From positions 186,001 through 250,000 of the forward strand of contig JAHBTJ010000004.1 of NCBI GenBank assembly GCA_019638595.1: 64,000 nucleotides of DNA, given 5' to 3'. This DNA comes from Chitinophagaceae bacterium (GTDB taxonomy: Bacteria; Bacteroidota; Bacteroidia; Chitinophagales; Chitinophagaceae). Positions 17,553-27,040 of this stretch are shown one piece after another. Made by a program: the position numbers and the translations under genes. Position 1 is the first letter of the stretch. Each line of letters begins with the position of its first letter. The notes under the pieces are model-generated. The model was not told the origin of the DNA and searched no databases. It saw only the letters and a program-made list of their open reading frames with translations.

Positions 17553-18227
17553 ATGGATGTAAAAATTGAACCTGGCTGGAAAGAAGTGCTGAAAGACGAA
17601 TTTACCAAGCCGTATTTTGAGCAGATCGTACTTTTTTTGAAAACCGAGAAAATGGCCGGGAAAACGATCTACCCGCCGGGACCGCTTATTTTTAACGCTT
17701 TTGAGCAAACCCCTTTCAACGAGGTGAAGGTAGTGATCATTGGACAGGATCCTTACCACGGGCCGGGACAGGCGCACGGGTTATGTTTTTCCGTGCAGGA
17801 TGGCGTTCCACCTCCTCCGTCGCTTGTTAATATTTTTAAAGAAATACAGGCAGATATCGGTATATCCATGCAGGTTGGAAAAGGCAACCTCACCCGTTGG
17901 GCTCAGCAGGGAGTACTTTTGCTGAACGCGGCTTTAACCGTGCGGGCAAACGAGCCGTTCAGTCATTCAAAAATCGGATGGGCGCAATTTACCGATGCCG
18001 TGATCAGTAAAATTGTGGAACAAAAGGAGGGAGTTATTTTTTTATTGTGGGGAAAGTTCGCGCAGGAAAAACAGGCTTTGATTGATGAAACCAGGCATTA
18101 TGTATTAAAAGCGGCGCACCCCTCTCCTTTTTCGGCCGACAGGGGTTTTTTTGGCTGCAAACATTTTTCTAAAACCAATACTTTGCTGCAACAGCAGGGT
18201 AAAGACCCTATAGACTGGAAAATTTGA
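17553..18227 (+). CDS. ung: Uracil-DNA glycosylase (family 1)
   Basis: Base-excision repair enzyme that removes uracil from DNA; about 224 residues from the ATG at 17553, the usual length. The water-activating motif GQDPYHG is near residue 61, followed by [10 protein letters not shown]. The minor-groove intercalation motif [13 protein letters not shown] is near 188-200, and the central [10 protein letters not shown] holds the uracil-recognising Asn. A longer N-terminal reading exists, but the chosen start gives the family's conserved opening. Confidence 0.96.
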   Translation: MDVKIEPGWKEVLKDEFTKPYFEQIVLFLKTEKMAGKTIYPPGPLIFNAFEQTPFNEVKVVIIGQDPYHGPGQAHGLCFSVQDGVPPPPSLVNIFKEIQADIGISMQVGKGNLTRWAQQGVLLLNAALTVRANEPFSHSKIGWAQFTDAVISKIVEQKEGVIFLLWGKFAQEKQALIDETRHYVLKAAHPSPFSADRGFFGCKHFSKTNTLLQQQGKDPIDWKI

Positions 18228-18251
18228 CCGCGTGATTGCAAGCTGAACCAG

Positions 18252-18259
18252 TAATTTTG
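18252..18259 (+). promoter_or_regulatory. -7 box upstream of the DinB-like gene
   Basis: TAATTTTG, a full match to TAnnTTTG, ends 13 bases before the ATG at 18273. No well-spaced TTG -33 element is evident, so support is moderate. Confidence 0.4.
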
Positions 18260-18272
18260 CTGAAAAAACAGC

Positions 18273-18806
18273 ATGGATACTTTAGGTACGGCTTACCTGC
18301 AGTCGGCCATTAAACGGGTAAAATATTACCGCCGGCTCGCTGAAGATGCTTTTGCCCAGTTAAATGAGCAGGATTTTTATTTTCAACCTAATACCGCCTC
18401 CAACAGCCTGGCGGTCATCATTCAGCATATGAGCGGAAATATGCTGAGCCGCTGGACTGATTTTTTAACTACCGATGGTGAAAAAGAATGGCGGAACCGC
18501 GATATTGAATTCGGGGATCAGCACCTCTCTTATACCCAACTCATGGCTGTCTGGAGTAAAGGCTGGGACTGCTTTCTGAACGCTCTCTCCCATCTGCAGG
18601 AAACCGATCTGCTTGCAACCATTTATATACGAAAAGAGCCTTTGCTGGTGGTAGACGCCATTAACCGGCAGTTGGCACATTACCCGCATCATGTTGGTCA
18701 AATCGTTTATATCGGCAAAATGCTGAAAGGCGATGACTGGAAGAGCCTTTCCATCCAAAAAGGCAAATCGGACGAATATAATGCAATAATGGCCGCGAAA
18801 GCCTGA
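18273..18806 (+). CDS. DUF1572 / DinB-like protein
   Basis: A 177-residue four-helix-bundle protein of the DinB superfamily (DUF1572). Features are the opening YLQSAIKRVKYYRRLAEDAF, the metal-ligand His in VIIQHMSGNMLSRW near residues 47-60, and a late QLAHYPHHVGQIVYIGKML with two His residues near 131-135. These His residues normally bind one divalent metal. DinB-like proteins include thiol-dependent transferases, but the substrate here is unknown. It lies 45 bases after ung with its own putative promoter. Confidence 0.82.
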   Translation: MDTLGTAYLQSAIKRVKYYRRLAEDAFAQLNEQDFYFQPNTASNSLAVIIQHMSGNMLSRWTDFLTTDGEKEWRNRDIEFGDQHLSYTQLMAVWSKGWDCFLNALSHLQETDLLATIYIRKEPLLVVDAINRQLAHYPHHVGQIVYIGKMLKGDDWKSLSIQKGKSDEYNAIMAAKA

Positions 18807-18837
18807 CGGTAGTGTTTCACGGTTGGGCACTTTGGAT

Positions 18838-19878
18838 CTATTCGTCTTTGTAAATTTTTATTACCGGTACTTCCTTTTCATCCATATATGCCCGGTACAT
18901 ACCTTCGGTATTAAACGGCATACTGATGTTTCCTTTACTATCTACCGCTATTAATCCTCCGTCTCCTCCCAATGCCGGTAGCCGGTTCATAATCATTTCC
19001 TGCGCTGCCATCGCCAGGTCCATTTTCCCAAATTCCATCATATCGCTTACTGTTTTCGCCATTACCAAACGGATAAAATATTCACCCCAGCCGGTGCAGC
19101 TTATAGCGCAGGTTGCGTTACTGGCATAAGTACCTGCGCCTATTACAGGCGAATCCCCTATCCTGCCAAATCTCTTATTGGTCATACCCCCGGTGCTGGT
19201 AGCCGCTGCCAGGTTGCCATTCCTGTCCAGGGCAACCGCCCCAACCGTACCGAACTTTGAGTCGTGGTTGGTAACCCTGTACATCCCTGATGATGAATTT
19301 TTCCTGCCGGAATGATCCGGTTCTGTCCGGAGAGAATCTTCCTTCTTTATTTTTTGAAGTGAACGCCACCTGTCTTCCGTATAAAAATAAGAGGGCGGAA
19401 CCATGATAAGACCGTTTTGGCGGGCAAATTTTTCGGCGCCCCTGCCCGCCATCATCACGTGGTCGCTCTTTTCCATTACCGCCCGGGCAGCGCTAACGGG
19501 GTTTTTTATGGTTGATACCCCGGCTACAGCTCCTGCCTTCAGGTTTTCACCGTTCATAACAGAAGCGTCCAGTTCATTTTTCCCTTCGTTCGTAAATACG
19601 GCTCCTTTGCCTGCATTAAAATGAGGGTCATCTTCCATTACTTTTACAGCCGCCTCTACCGCGTCCAGGGCGCTTCCTCCGTTTTTAAGGATCGCATACC
19701 CCTTGTGCAGCGCAACAGACAGCGCGTCCCTGTATTCCTTTTCTTTTTCAGGAGTCATCTGGCTTTTTAAAATAGTGCCTGCACCACCATGTATTACGAG
19801 CACTACCTTTTGTTCGTTCATTTGGCTAAACCCGTTCAATGCACACAATAACCAGCCCATAATCCAGTAAAACTTCAT
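18838..19878 (-). CDS. Isoaspartyl peptidase / plant-type L-asparaginase
   Basis: N-terminal-nucleophile hydrolase, 346 residues from the ATG at 19878, with a signal peptide (FYWIMGWLLCALNGFSQ), so the enzyme is periplasmic. The proenzyme opening VVLVIHGGAGT is near residue 30. Self-cleavage should occur before the Thr of KFGTVGAVALD, which becomes the nucleophile, and TSTGGMTNKRFGRIGDSP just after carries the substrate-binding Arg and Asp. It degrades isoaspartyl dipeptides and asparagine. Its N-terminus faces the TamB-like gene across 205 bases. Confidence 0.92.
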   Translation of the reverse strand: MKFYWIMGWLLCALNGFSQMNEQKVVLVIHGGAGTILKSQMTPEKEKEYRDALSVALHKGYAILKNGGSALDAVEAAVKVMEDDPHFNAGKGAVFTNEGKNELDASVMNGENLKAGAVAGVSTIKNPVSAARAVMEKSDHVMMAGRGAEKFARQNGLIMVPPSYFYTEDRWRSLQKIKKEDSLRTEPDHSGRKNSSSGMYRVTNHDSKFGTVGAVALDRNGNLAAATSTGGMTNKRFGRIGDSPVIGAGTYASNATCAISCTGWGEYFIRLVMAKTVSDMMEFGKMDLAMAAQEMIMNRLPALGGDGGLIAVDSKGNISMPFNTEGMYRAYMDEKEVPVIKIYKDE

Positions 19879-20083
19879 AGTAAATATTTGCATTAAGATA
19901 ACAATTTATCATTGTTTTGAGTTATATCAAACCCAGGCTCCCGTTAACTGTTTTTAAAATGCAAAAATTAAAGACTATACTGGTATTGAATTTGCACATA
20001 GGCATGGTTTACTTATTTTTACATATTAATTCCGCGGGCTGAAAACTACATTCAAAATATTAAAGATCACTTTACTTACACTG

Positions 20084-23000
20084 TTGTTCGTCATTGTTTT
20101 GATGGCAATACTGATCAACACCTCTCCTGTTCAAAACTGGTTGGTAAGCGCGGTAACTCACAGGCTGTCTGACGATCTTAAAACAAAGGTTTCAATCAGG
20201 CACGTAAATTTTTCCCTGTTCAATAAAATGAATCTTGAAGGTGTATACGTAGAAGACCGGCATAAGGATACCTTATTAAATGCCGGGCGGATAACCGTTA
20301 ACATCACCGACTGGTTTTTTTTGAAAGACCGGGTTGAACTGAAAAATATTGAGCTGGAAGACGCTACCGTTCGTTTACACCGAACAGATTCGGTATGGAA
20401 TTATACATTTATCGCGGATTATTTCTCTTCGCCTTCCACCCCTGACAAAGAAAAAAAATCAATTGTTTTATTGCTGAAACAAATGAAGCTTGCCAATGTC
20501 CATATAAAGCAGTTGGACGAATGGAGGGGACAGGATCAGCAGATTGATCTAAAAAGTTTATCCCTGGAAGCCGATAAAATAGATTTTTCAAAAAAATTGC
20601 TGGATATCCGCTCCCTGGTAATGGACGAGCCTGTGTTCAGCATATACGACTACCCCGCCCGGCGCCCCAAACGACTAAGACCGGTAAGAAATGCCGGTAC
20701 GGATTCTTTAGCAACGCCTTTCAATGAAGACGGATGGCTGGTTTCTGTAAAAGAGCTGACAATGAATAATGGTGCTTTCAGGAGCGACAGGAAAATAAAA
20801 CGCGCTCCGTACAGTTATTTTGATGATAGCCATATTCATTTTTTTGCTGTTAACGCGCAGATCAAAGATATAAGGCTGGTTCAGGATACTCTTACTGCCA
20901 ACGTGAAAATGAGCACCAGGGAAAGATCGGGCTTTACTGTAAACTCGCTGGTATCGGAGTTCAGGATGGAACCCGGCGCCATGATATTTAACAAGCTTGA
21001 TATTAAAACCCCATCCAGCCATTTGTCTGATTACTATGCAATGCGCTATAGTGATTTTGATGATGATATGCAGGCTTTTATCAGGAATGTAAAGCTCGAA
21101 GGGCGGTTTCATAACAGTACGGTTCATACAAAAGACATCGCCTATTTTGCCCCGGCGCTCAAAAGCTGGAACAAGCTGATCCGCATTGACGGCGATGTAA
21201 AAGGCACCATTGATAATTTGTCAGCGAAAAATTTTGTGCTTGAGTCGGGCAAAAGCACGCGTCTTAACGGCAATATTAAAATGGTGGGATTACCGGATAT
21301 TGATTCTACCTATATAGATTTCAGGGCCAACGATTTTCAAACAACCTACAATGATGTATTATCGGTAGCGCCCGCACTGAAGGACATAACGGAGCCCAGG
21401 CTCAGCGAAATAAAATACCTTGGATTTAAAGGTACCTTTACCGGATTTATCCGCGACTTTGTTACGTATGGTACTCTACAAACCAATTTGGGAATACTTA
21501 CCACGGATGTAAATATGAAGTTCCCTAAAAAGGGGGCCAGCATTTACTCCGGTAAGATCAATACCAGCAATTTTGATCTTGGCAGGCTGATGGATGTACC
21601 ACAGCTCGGGAATGTATCCTTCAACGGAACCATTACAGGAAAAGGATTTACAGCGCAAACAATGGACGCGGAGCTGGATGGGAAATTTGCCCGGCTGCAA
21701 TTCAAAAATTACGATTATACCAATATTGCTGTTAAGGGACGCATGAACAGAAAGCTGTTTAAAGGCAATATCCATATAGACGATCCCAACGTTATTGCTA
21801 TACTGGACGGAGACATAGATTTTAACGCGGAACGGCCGGAGTTCAATTTTTTTGCGGATATACAACGCAGTAACCTGAAAACACTGGGCTTTGCCCGGCA
21901 GGACATGAACGTGATCGGTAAGTTCGACATGAACTTTAATGGTGATAATATTGACAATTTTCTTGGTACGGTTTCCCTGTATGATGTGGCAGTAACCCGC
22001 GATAATGAAACGTATGTGTTTGATACGCTCACGTTAAGCTCTCAAACCATTGATCAGCAAAAAATACTTCAGTTGCGTAATACCGAAGCATCGGCATTTT
22101 TAATAGGCAACTTTACCATCCGTGAGCTTCCCGATGCCGTTAAGCAATTCCTGAACAAATACTATCCCGCCTATATCCCTCCTCCCGATAAATCTATAAA
22201 AAATCAAAACTTCCTTTTTCAGCTTGATGTAAAGAATATAGATCAGTACCTGGCATTGATCCATCCTTCCATCAGGGGATTCAACAACAGCACTATTGTA
22301 GGTTCTCTTAATTCAGAAACCAACCTGATGGCCATCAGCGCCATGATCCCCTATGCATCCTATAAAAATATAGGCGTGCACGATTTCAGGCTTACGGGCG
22401 TAGGAAATATGGACAGCCTGAAATTGACCGGCATTATAGGCAACACTGTGATAAATGACAGCCTGCAATTTCCCGGGAGCAAAATTTCAATCGCGTCCAG
22501 CAATAACCAGTCGCAGCTAAGCATCAGCACTTCAGCTACCCAAACCATTAACGATGCAAAGCTTTCGGCCCAGATCACTAACCTGGAGGATGGCGTTGAA
22601 ATTCACCTGGATCCCGGCAGCATTGTATTGAATGAAAAAACCTGGCGCATTAATGATGGCGGGGAAATGACCATCAGCAAAGCCTATATGGATGCCAGGA
22701 ATATCAAGTTCACCAATGGGGAGCAGGAAATATCAATCGTGAGCAAACATTCGGATGTGGGCACCTGGGACGATATAATTGTGGATATGAAGAAAGTGAA
22801 TATCGGCGATTTTATGCCTTTTATTGTAAAAGAGCCGCGGATGGAGGGCATTGTTACAGGAACTGTAACCATTGAAGACGCGTTCAGGAGCATGTATGTA
22901 TCGGCTAATTTAAAAACCGAACAGTTCAGGCTTGCCAACGATTCGGTAGGCACGGTAAATATAACGGGCGCCTGGGACGACCGTAACAAAAAAGCTATTT

Positions 23001-24886
23001 ACGAGGCCATTTCCGATAATAAAAATTATAAGTTCAGCATTGCAGGATCGTACGATGTAGTAGACTCACTGAACCAGGAAATAAACGCAAACGCTAATTT
23101 TGATTATACCAACATTCATTTTCTTGAACAATACCTCGGTTCTGTTTTTGGCAATATAAAGGGGTTTGCCACCGGTAACCTGCGCATGAAAGGCAATATT
23201 AAAGCGCCTGAATATACCGGGGAAATTATGGTAAGAAATGCCGGCTTAAAAGTTTTGTATACGCAATGTTTTTATGAGTTTGACAGTGCGAAAATTGTTT
23301 TTGCCCCCGGCAGCATTCACTTTGGAACAGTTATTTTAAAAGATACGCTTTATAAGCACAACCGGGAGCCTGTTAACACCGCAACGCTTACCGGCGATCT
23401 GCAACATAATAATTTCAGGGATTTTGTATACAATATTTCTATCAACACCAACAGGCTGCTGATGCTGAATACCACCCGGTCGGACAATGGTACTTTTTAC
23501 GGGAAAGCCATTGGTAAAGGAACTTTCAGGTTAAGGGGGCCGGAAGACGAGATGCGTATGTCAATAACCGGCGAAACGGTAGACAGCTCCAGCATATACA
23601 TTACATCAGCATCCTCCAAAGAAAGCAGCAATGCGGATTATATTATATGGAAACAGTATGGTAAGGAAATGAATTACGATTCCATAGGCAAAGCCGCTTC
23701 GGAGCTGAATGTTGACCTGAACCTGACAGCCAACAATTATACCCGCATGTATATGGTGTTGGATGAAATTACGGGCGATATCATTGAGGCCACTGGAAGC
23801 GGTACCCTGAAAATGCATACCGGCACCAACGCGCCATTCACTATAAACGGTAAATACACGATAGACCAGGGATACTATCGTTTCAGCTTCCAGGAAATAT
23901 TTAAAAAGCCGTTTATACTATTGCCCAATGAGGGCAGCTATATAAGATGGGACGGCGACCCCTATAAAGCTGAAATAAACCTCAGGGCGAAATATATTGC
24001 CAATGATGTAAAGTTAAGTTCCTTATATTCCGCACAGGGGCAAACCACCGATCCGGAAGTAAGCAGGCTGAAAGGAGAAAGAACGGATGTTGACGTATTA
24101 TGTACACTCACAGGATCGCTGGGCAAGCCGGATATTGTATTTGACATTTCCCTTGCGGCCAACAGCGACGTTAAGAACAGCCAGCGATTGCTCGGCGACC
24201 TGCAGCGTATTAACAGCGACGATAACGAAAAAAACAAACAGGTAGCGTATCTTATTGTATTCAGGAGCTTTGCTCCCATAGGGCAGTACAACGTGCAACA
24301 AACAGATGCGGCGACCTTCGCTTTCAATACTATTTCCGAATATATATCCGGTTATTTAAGCAGTTCTTTAAAAACCCTGTTGTATGGCATTTTTAAAGAT
24401 CCAAGCCTGAGCGTAAATTTTAATTATACCAGGGCTTCCATAGATCCCACAGGAACGGGAGCAGGTATAGGCAATACGGTTAACCTTACACGTGATAATA
24501 TAAGCCTGCAGTTTATTAAATCGTTGCTCAATGATAAGCTGGTTATAACATTTGGCAGCGATTTTAATTTTGTAAGCAGCGGTTCGCAGGCCGCCCTTAA
24601 CGCGCAAAGCACCAGCTTCCTGTTTTTGCCCGATATTACCGCCGAATATAAAATTACCCCGGATGGCAAGTTCAGGATCAGTTGCTTTTACAGGAGCAAT
24701 TTTGACGCCTTGTCAACCACTGGCAAACGCAACCGCGCCGGGGGAAGTATTTCCTTCAGAACAGAATTTGATCCGGAAAGCTTACGCCGCAAAAAAGAAC
24801 AAATACGAAGGAAAGATGAAAAAGAGCAGAAAAATGACTCTACATCTGTAGGCAGCCTGTTCAATAATGCCAGAGACAGGCAATAA
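20084..24886 (+). CDS. tamB: TamB/AsmA-like translocation and assembly protein
   Basis: A giant inner-membrane-anchored periplasmic protein, 1,600 residues, mostly repeated beta strands forming the long hydrophobic groove of the AsmA/TamB (DUF490) group. The C-terminal DUF490 domain spans about residues 1150-1560. These proteins bridge the envelope and are linked to outer-membrane protein insertion and lipid traffic. The start is uncertain: 20084 is a TTG inside the first membrane helix, and the reading frame is open back to 20030 with KTTFKILKITLLTLL just before it. The only near-start codon there is CTG at 20039, so the true N-terminus is probably about 15 residues longer. No tamA-like gene is next to it. 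Confidence 0.88.
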   Translation: MFVIVLMAILINTSPVQNWLVSAVTHRLSDDLKTKVSIRHVNFSLFNKMNLEGVYVEDRHKDTLLNAGRITVNITDWFFLKDRVELKNIELEDATVRLHRTDSVWNYTFIADYFSSPSTPDKEKKSIVLLLKQMKLANVHIKQLDEWRGQDQQIDLKSLSLEADKIDFSKKLLDIRSLVMDEPVFSIYDYPARRPKRLRPVRNAGTDSLATPFNEDGWLVSVKELTMNNGAFRSDRKIKRAPYSYFDDSHIHFFAVNAQIKDIRLVQDTLTANVKMSTRERSGFTVNSLVSEFRMEPGAMIFNKLDIKTPSSHLSDYYAMRYSDFDDDMQAFIRNVKLEGRFHNSTVHTKDIAYFAPALKSWNKLIRIDGDVKGTIDNLSAKNFVLESGKSTRLNGNIKMVGLPDIDSTYIDFRANDFQTTYNDVLSVAPALKDITEPRLSEIKYLGFKGTFTGFIRDFVTYGTLQTNLGILTTDVNMKFPKKGASIYSGKINTSNFDLGRLMDVPQLGNVSFNGTITGKGFTAQTMDAELDGKFARLQFKNYDYTNIAVKGRMNRKLFKGNIHIDDPNVIAILDGDIDFNAERPEFNFFADIQRSNLKTLGFARQDMNVIGKFDMNFNGDNIDNFLGTVSLYDVAVTRDNETYVFDTLTLSSQTIDQQKILQLRNTEASAFLIGNFTIRELPDAVKQFLNKYYPAYIPPPDKSIKNQNFLFQLDVKNIDQYLALIHPSIRGFNNSTIVGSLNSETNLMAISAMIPYASYKNIGVHDFRLTGVGNMDSLKLTGIIGNTVINDSLQFPGSKISIASSNNQSQLSISTSATQTINDAKLSAQITNLEDGVEIHLDPGSIVLNEKTWRINDGGEMTISKAYMDARNIKFTNGEQEISIVSKHSDVGTWDDIIVDMKKVNIGDFMPFIVKEPRMEGIVTGTVTIEDAFRSMYVSANLKTEQFRLANDSVGTVNITGAWDDRNKKAIYEAISDNKNYKFSIAGSYDVVDSLNQEINANANFDYTNIHFLEQYLGSVFGNIKGFATGNLRMKGNIKAPEYTGEIMVRNAGLKVLYTQCFYEFDSAKIVFAPGSIHFGTVILKDTLYKHNREPVNTATLTGDLQHNNFRDFVYNISINTNRLLMLNTTRSDNGTFYGKAIGKGTFRLRGPEDEMRMSITGETVDSSSIYITSASSKESSNADYIIWKQYGKEMNYDSIGKAASELNVDLNLTANNYTRMYMVLDEITGDIIEATGSGTLKMHTGTNAPFTINGKYTIDQGYYRFSFQEIFKKPFILLPNEGSYIRWDGDPYKAEINLRAKYIANDVKLSSLYSAQGQTTDPEVSRLKGERTDVDVLCTLTGSLGKPDIVFDISLAANSDVKNSQRLLGDLQRINSDDNEKNKQVAYLIVFRSFAPIGQYNVQQTDAATFAFNTISEYISGYLSSSLKTLLYGIFKDPSLSVNFNYTRASIDPTGTGAGIGNTVNLTRDNISLQFIKSLLNDKLVITFGSDFNFVSSGSQAALNAQSTSFLFLPDITAEYKITPDGKFRISCFYRSNFDALSTTGKRNRAGGSISFRTEFDPESLRRKKEQIRRKDEKEQKNDSTSVGSLFNNARDRQ

Positions 24887-24911
24887 AAGCATAGCAGCGT
24901 ATCCCGCCCGC

Positions 24912-25622
24912 TTATAAGTATCTTATTTCAACCTCCCGCTCCTTTTGCTTTACTGGCTTTTGCTTTTTTGGCGTCAAACCAGGAGAATAGCTAACCAGTC
25001 CATATGCGGCTATCAGTACGGTAATAATGGTGGCTATATGAAATACGAGAAAGCTGTCGCGTAAATTATTATTCTGGGGGAAGATATAACTGAAAACAAA
25101 TGTAATTACCGAAACGCCGTATTCAAATAACAGCGCGTAATAAATAAACATTTTAGGACTTCCGGGATTTTGTTCTTTTGTTTTCCATAAATTAAATAAT
25201 ACGACCCCGATAATACAGGTAAGAATAGTAAAGATGCCCGCGCCGACCAGCATTGTTTCCACCATGCTGTTTAAACCTGCAGTAAGCATACATGCAATTT
25301 CTATAGCCATGTATGCAGGTATAAACCATTTTAGCTTTTGCTTTATACCCGATGAAGGAAGCGTGAAACGCAATAAGCATAGCAAAAGTGGTGCATCCAC
25401 CAGGTTGTACGTTCTCGTGATTACAGATAATACTTTGGCATTTGTAATAACATCACTCACAAAAATAAGATTTACCAGCCCACTCCAGGTCCAGTAGGCG
25501 GCAAAGGATACAAAAAATGGACTTCTTGTTGTTTTTTTATATGCTACTATAAATAAAGGAACAAAAAATGAGATGGCTGCCAGCAGCGCTATAAACCGGT
25601 ATATGTAAGAAAGGTTGCTCAC
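24912..25622 (-). CDS. Hypothetical multi-pass membrane protein
   Basis: A 236-residue protein with about seven hydrophobic segments (near residues 8-28, 37-57, 65-85, 97-113, 120-141, 155-177 and 186-206) and a basic C-terminal tail (KKQKPVKQKEREVEIR). The start codon is GTG. The layout is that of a small Chitinophagaceae membrane protein of unknown role; I recognise no family motif. It converges on tamB with 25 bases between stops. Confidence 0.65.
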   Translation of the reverse strand: MSNLSYIYRFIALLAAISFFVPLFIVAYKKTTRSPFFVSFAAYWTWSGLVNLIFVSDVITNAKVLSVITRTYNLVDAPLLLCLLRFTLPSSGIKQKLKWFIPAYMAIEIACMLTAGLNSMVETMLVGAGIFTILTCIIGVVLFNLWKTKEQNPGSPKMFIYYALLFEYGVSVITFVFSYIFPQNNNLRDSFLVFHIATIITVLIAAYGLVSYSPGLTPKKQKPVKQKEREVEIRYL

Positions 25623-25828
25623 GGTGTTTGCGGATATTAGTATAAGCGATAAAAAATATAATTTATTGTTGCTATTTATTATTGTAGCAATAGTACGCTG
25701 TATATATGTTGCAGGAAATACGGAACCATATTGAAGGGGTATTGAGGATCACTTATTTAATCTACCAACTTATGGGTAGTTTTGACCACATGGCCCGTTT
25801 GAAATAAACAGGGTAATTTGAATATGTA

Positions 25829-25836
25829 TACCTTTG
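25829..25836 (+). promoter_or_regulatory. -7 box of the SDR gene
   Basis: TACCTTTG, a full match to TAnnTTTG, 22 bases before the ATG at 25859. The only upstream TTG sites are at unsuitable distances. Confidence 0.4.
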
Positions 25837-25858
25837 CTTCGACCTTCTTTTATAAACT

Positions 25859-26845
25859 ATGGCTATATTAATAACGGGAGCAACAGGTTATATCGGATCA
25901 AAGCTCACCTGCAAGCTGGCAAACGAAGGCAATACCATTCATATATTATGCAGAACTCCGCCTTCCCTTCCCGGGTTCAACCGTTCCAATATAAAAGTAT
26001 TTGCCGGCGATATTACCAGTGTGGAATCATTAAAGCCAGCCCTTGAAAAGGTAAACCAGGTATACCATTTGGCGGCTTATGCAAGGCTGTGGGCTAAAGA
26101 TGCAGGTATATTTCACAAATTGAATGTAGGGGGAACCGAAAAAATATTGAATGCCGCTAAAAGAGCGGGAGCTCAAAAAGTAGTATATACTTCCACCGCC
26201 GGGGTAATAGGACCGTCAAAAGATCATCCCATGCGCGAAACAGATCCCCGGATCACCGGGTTTTTCAACCTGTACGAGTCTACCAAAAGCGAATCGGAGA
26301 AAGTAGCATTGGCTTATGCAGAGCAGGGGCTGCAGGTGTGCATCCTTAATCCCTCCCGTATATATGGCCCCGGCTTTGATACTGGCAGCAATCCTATTAC
26401 CAAGATCATAGAGCTGTATGTAAAAGGAAAATGGAAAATCATTCCCGGCAGCGGCAACGACATTGGTTCTTATCCTTATATAGATGATGTGGTAGACGGT
26501 CATATTGCGGCTATGCAAAAAGGAAGAAGCGGGGAGCGTTATATTTTGGGAGGGGTGAACGTAACTTTTAACGAATTAATAGCAACCATCAAAAAATACA
26601 GCGGCATAGAAAAAAAGCTGAAGCATATTCCTTTCCCCTTTTTAAAAATGATAAGTCGCCTGATGTTGCTGAATGCTAACATTACAGGTAAATATCCCAT
26701 GATGACGCCGGATTGGGTTGATAAATACAAATACGACTGGGCGCTTGACAGCAGTAAAGCCATACAGGAGCTGGGTTATAAAATACGTTCTTTAGATGAT
26801 GGCATCGCGGAAACCGTGGAGTGGGTGAAGAAAAACAGGATGTAA
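25859..26845 (+). CDS. NAD-dependent epimerase/dehydratase (extended SDR)
   Basis: A 328-residue cytoplasmic enzyme with the extended SDR nucleotide-binding motif GATGYIGS at residues 7-14, the Asp-containing AGDIT at about 50, VYHLAAYA at about 67-74, and the catalytic YESTK (YxxxK) near 140 with the serine of YTSTAGV before it. It resembles the HpnA/dihydroflavonol-reductase-like branch, which act on lipids, sterols or sugars. A desaturase gene follows in the same direction 195 bases later, so lipid chemistry is plausible but unproven. Confidence 0.85.
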   Translation: MAILITGATGYIGSKLTCKLANEGNTIHILCRTPPSLPGFNRSNIKVFAGDITSVESLKPALEKVNQVYHLAAYARLWAKDAGIFHKLNVGGTEKILNAAKRAGAQKVVYTSTAGVIGPSKDHPMRETDPRITGFFNLYESTKSESEKVALAYAEQGLQVCILNPSRIYGPGFDTGSNPITKIIELYVKGKWKIIPGSGNDIGSYPYIDDVVDGHIAAMQKGRSGERYILGGVNVTFNELIATIKKYSGIEKKLKHIPFPFLKMISRLMLLNANITGKYPMMTPDWVDKYKYDWALDSSKAIQELGYKIRSLDDGIAETVEWVKKNRM

Positions 26846-26971
26846 GCTGCTTCAGCAATCATATTAAATTAATATCGTGTACGCGTAACCGTTCATAACA
26901 TACGGTATGCAGCATATAAAAAGCATTTTGCCGGTTTTAACTGACATTTTAACTTTGATGTTGGACTGATG

Positions 26972-27004
26972 TTTGCTTGTCATATGAAATAGTCTCTATA
27001 CTTA
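26972..27004 (+). promoter_or_regulatory. Candidate desaturase promoter
   Basis: TTTG at 26972-26975, a 21-base spacer, then TATACTTA at 26997-27004, a partial match to TAnnTTTG (6 of 8). The ATG follows at 27041. Confidence 0.35.
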
Positions 27005-27040
27005 GCCCTGGCATTGAATAACGTATAGAAACATTAGACT

